41,088 nt of DNA from Oscillospiraceae bacterium. Lineage in GTDB: Bacteria > Bacillota > Clostridia > Oscillospirales > Ruminococcaceae. Below the pieces are notes generated by a model. It worked only from the letters and a program-made list of their open reading frames with translations, did not search any database and was not told the DNA's origin. The stretch lies in the NCBI GenBank assembly GCA_900768245.1, contig CAAGCE010000250.1:1-41088 (forward strand), given 5' to 3'. Positions 40,158 through 41,088 of the stretch are shown here, piece after piece. The position numbers and the translations under genes were made by a program. The first letter of the stretch is position 1. Each line of letters opens with the position of its first letter.

Positions 40158-40736
40158 ATGTCTAAAGAATTTATTGTTGAAACATCTGCACGTCACGTTC
40201 ACGTTACTCAGGAACACCTTGAAATTCTTTTCGGTAAGGGCGCAGTTCTTACAAAGAAAAAGGATCTTTCCCAGCCGGGTCAGTATGCCTGCGAGGAAAG
40301 AGTGGAAGTAGTCGGACCAAAGAAGTCACTTGCAGGAGTTTCTATCCTCGGACCAGTCCGCAGCGCAACACAGGTCGAGCTTTCCGCTACCGATGCACGT
40401 TCTATCGGAATTGCCGCACCTATCAGAGAAAGCGGCGACGTTGCAGGTTCAGGAGCTTGCAAGCTTGTAGGTCCATGCGGTGAGGTTGAGATCTCCGAAG
40501 GCGTTATCGTTGCAAAAAGACATATCCACCTTACACCTGCCGACGCTGAAGAGCTGGGTGTAAAGGATAAGGAAGTTGTATATGTCAAGCTGGACACAAA
40601 GGACAGAAAGGCTATCCTCGGCGACGTAGTTTGTCGTGTATCCGATAAGTTTGCCCGTGCAATGCACATTGATACCGATGAAGCTAACGCAGTATGTTCA
40701 GCTCCCGGTCAGACAGGCACTATCGTTAAGCTTTGA
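40158..40736 (+). CDS. pduL: Phosphate acyltransferase, PduL type
   Basis: A 192-residue PduL-family phosphotransacylase that exchanges CoA and phosphate on acetyl or propionyl groups. Two PduL repeats carry the metal-binding histidine motifs SARHVHVT (about residues 9-16) and AKRHIHLTP (about 120-128). It has no N-terminal microcompartment-targeting extension and no shell-protein neighbours, so it most likely serves as a housekeeping phosphotransacetylase in acetate formation; that role is inference. GGAGG precedes the start. Confidence 0.93.
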   Translation: MSKEFIVETSARHVHVTQEHLEILFGKGAVLTKKKDLSQPGQYACEERVEVVGPKKSLAGVSILGPVRSATQVELSATDARSIGIAAPIRESGDVAGSGACKLVGPCGEVEISEGVIVAKRHIHLTPADAEELGVKDKEVVYVKLDTKDRKAILGDVVCRVSDKFARAMHIDTDEANAVCSAPGQTGTIVKL

Positions 40737-40758
40737 TTTTTTACATAATTACAGCAAT

Positions 40759-40798
40759 ACAGTGCTGCCACGATTCATTCTGCGGCAGCACTGTTTTT
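40759..40798 (+). terminator. pduL terminator
   Basis: Perfect stem ACAGTGCTGCC / GGCAGCACTGT followed by TTTTT. Confidence 0.9.
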
Positions 40799-40811
40799 AT
40801 GCGGACTTTTA

Positions 40812-40901
40812 CTTTTTTATTTTTTTGGGGGCGGCGGTTTGGGGTAAGCTGTGAGCTGTAAGAAACGTTTCCGCCGCAGTCGGTCATTTGGCTTTGGACC
40901 C
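40812..40901 (+). repeat. Family A palindromic repeat, copy 5
   Basis: CTTTTTTATTTTTTT, GGCGGCGG, 33 bases, CCGCCGCAGTCG, ending in a GCTTTGGACCC variant of the outer end. It follows the pduL terminator. Its centre shares AAACGTTTC with copy 1. Confidence 0.8.
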
Positions 40902-40941
40902 GTTTTGAATGCGGTTGTTTATTATATATAGCGAAATTTAA

Positions 40942-41034
40942 CTCGCTTATAGTTTGCTTTGTTTTCCAAATTTGCTCTGCTTCGCTCGCAAATTTGGAAA
41001 AGGTGTGGTTTGGCTTGGTATCGGTATTCCTTAG
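40942..41034 (+). repeat. Family C structured repeat, copy 2 (93 bp)
   Basis: It aligns over its full length with 26754-26846. The stem TTTTCCAAATTTG / CAAATTTGGAAAA differs in sequence from copy 1 but pairs perfectly. A second stretch resembling its start (TTTAACTCGCTTATGG, 41052-41067) begins before the window edge. No gene is seen from 40737 to the end. Confidence 0.65.
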
Positions 41035-41088
41035 TTTTGCTTCGTTGCGGAATTTAACTCGCTTATGGCTCAGTATTTTCTGCATTAC

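Noticed and set aside
40158..40736. Part of a bacterial microcompartment locus because of PduL
   Set aside because: No shell proteins or pdu/eut enzymes are nearby and there is no targeting peptide.

Overview
The window looks like chromosomal DNA of a Gram-positive clostridial gut bacterium, most likely a Ruminococcus-like member of the Oscillospiraceae. The evidence is Firmicute-type promoters (TTGACA-17-TATAAT), strong GGAGG ribosome binding sites, an S-box riboswitch before metK, the rpsF-ssb-rpsR operon, and an exosortase G locus. I see no prophage, complete insertion sequence, CRISPR array, rRNA or tRNA. The species assignment is inference.

Layout. 1-4.3 kb: xpt (-), diverging from a PAS-GGDEF-GAF-PAS-GGDEF-EAL cyclic-di-GMP protein (+). 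4.5-9.0 kb: an AraC-type regulator and two ABC exporter half-transporters in one (-) operon whose genes overlap by ATGA. 9.3-10.8 kb: metK with promoter, SAM-I riboswitch and terminator. 10.8-11.9 kb: an XRE membrane regulator. 12.4-15.8 kb: a (+) operon of a cation/proton antiporter, a KdpD-like kinase and a KdpE-like regulator. 16-18.6 kb: thiI and class II fba (-). 18.7-20.4 kb: a TM2 protein and an XRE/membrane-protein operon. 20.6-26.4 kb: polA, an unrecognised 324-aa protein and a divergent methionyl-tRNA synthetase (+). 27.0-34.8 kb: the exosortase G region (-). 35.2-38.3 kb: two secreted Ig-like-domain proteins (-). 38.4-40.7 kb: a DUF3783-like protein, rpsF-ssb-rpsR and pduL (+).

The most interesting system is 27.0-34.8 kb. 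A four-gene operon encodes a 1009-aa membrane protein with an N-terminal 6-pyruvoyl-tetrahydropterin-synthase-like (PTPS) domain, a surface protein with a Firmicu-CTERM-like tripartite tail, the exosortase-family protease XrtG (Cys/Arg/His all visible), and a processive family 2 glycosyltransferase. The glycosyltransferase reading frame is broken by one base in a run of nine A. Next to it, a membrane sensor with a degenerate GGDEF domain is translationally coupled to a stand-alone copy of the PTPS-like domain. XrtG, the glycosyltransferase and the PTPS-like protein are a known co-occurring set of unproven biochemical function. The inference is a cell-surface protein sorting and polysaccharide system, possibly under cyclic-di-GMP control.

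A second theme is small dispersed palindromic repeats. One family has GC-rich arms around a 32-33 nt centre and a T-rich tail, often abutting the T-tract of an intrinsic terminator. It occurs at least six times between genes, and a seventh, size-matched copy lies in frame inside polA with both stem arms changed so that they still pair. A second family has an ACGCGCCC core. A third, 93 bp long, occurs twice and shows compensatory stem changes. There is also a 17-unit heptamer array directly upstream of the GGDEF-like sensor gene, and an array of 20-bp units that includes the end of the CAP-domain gene.
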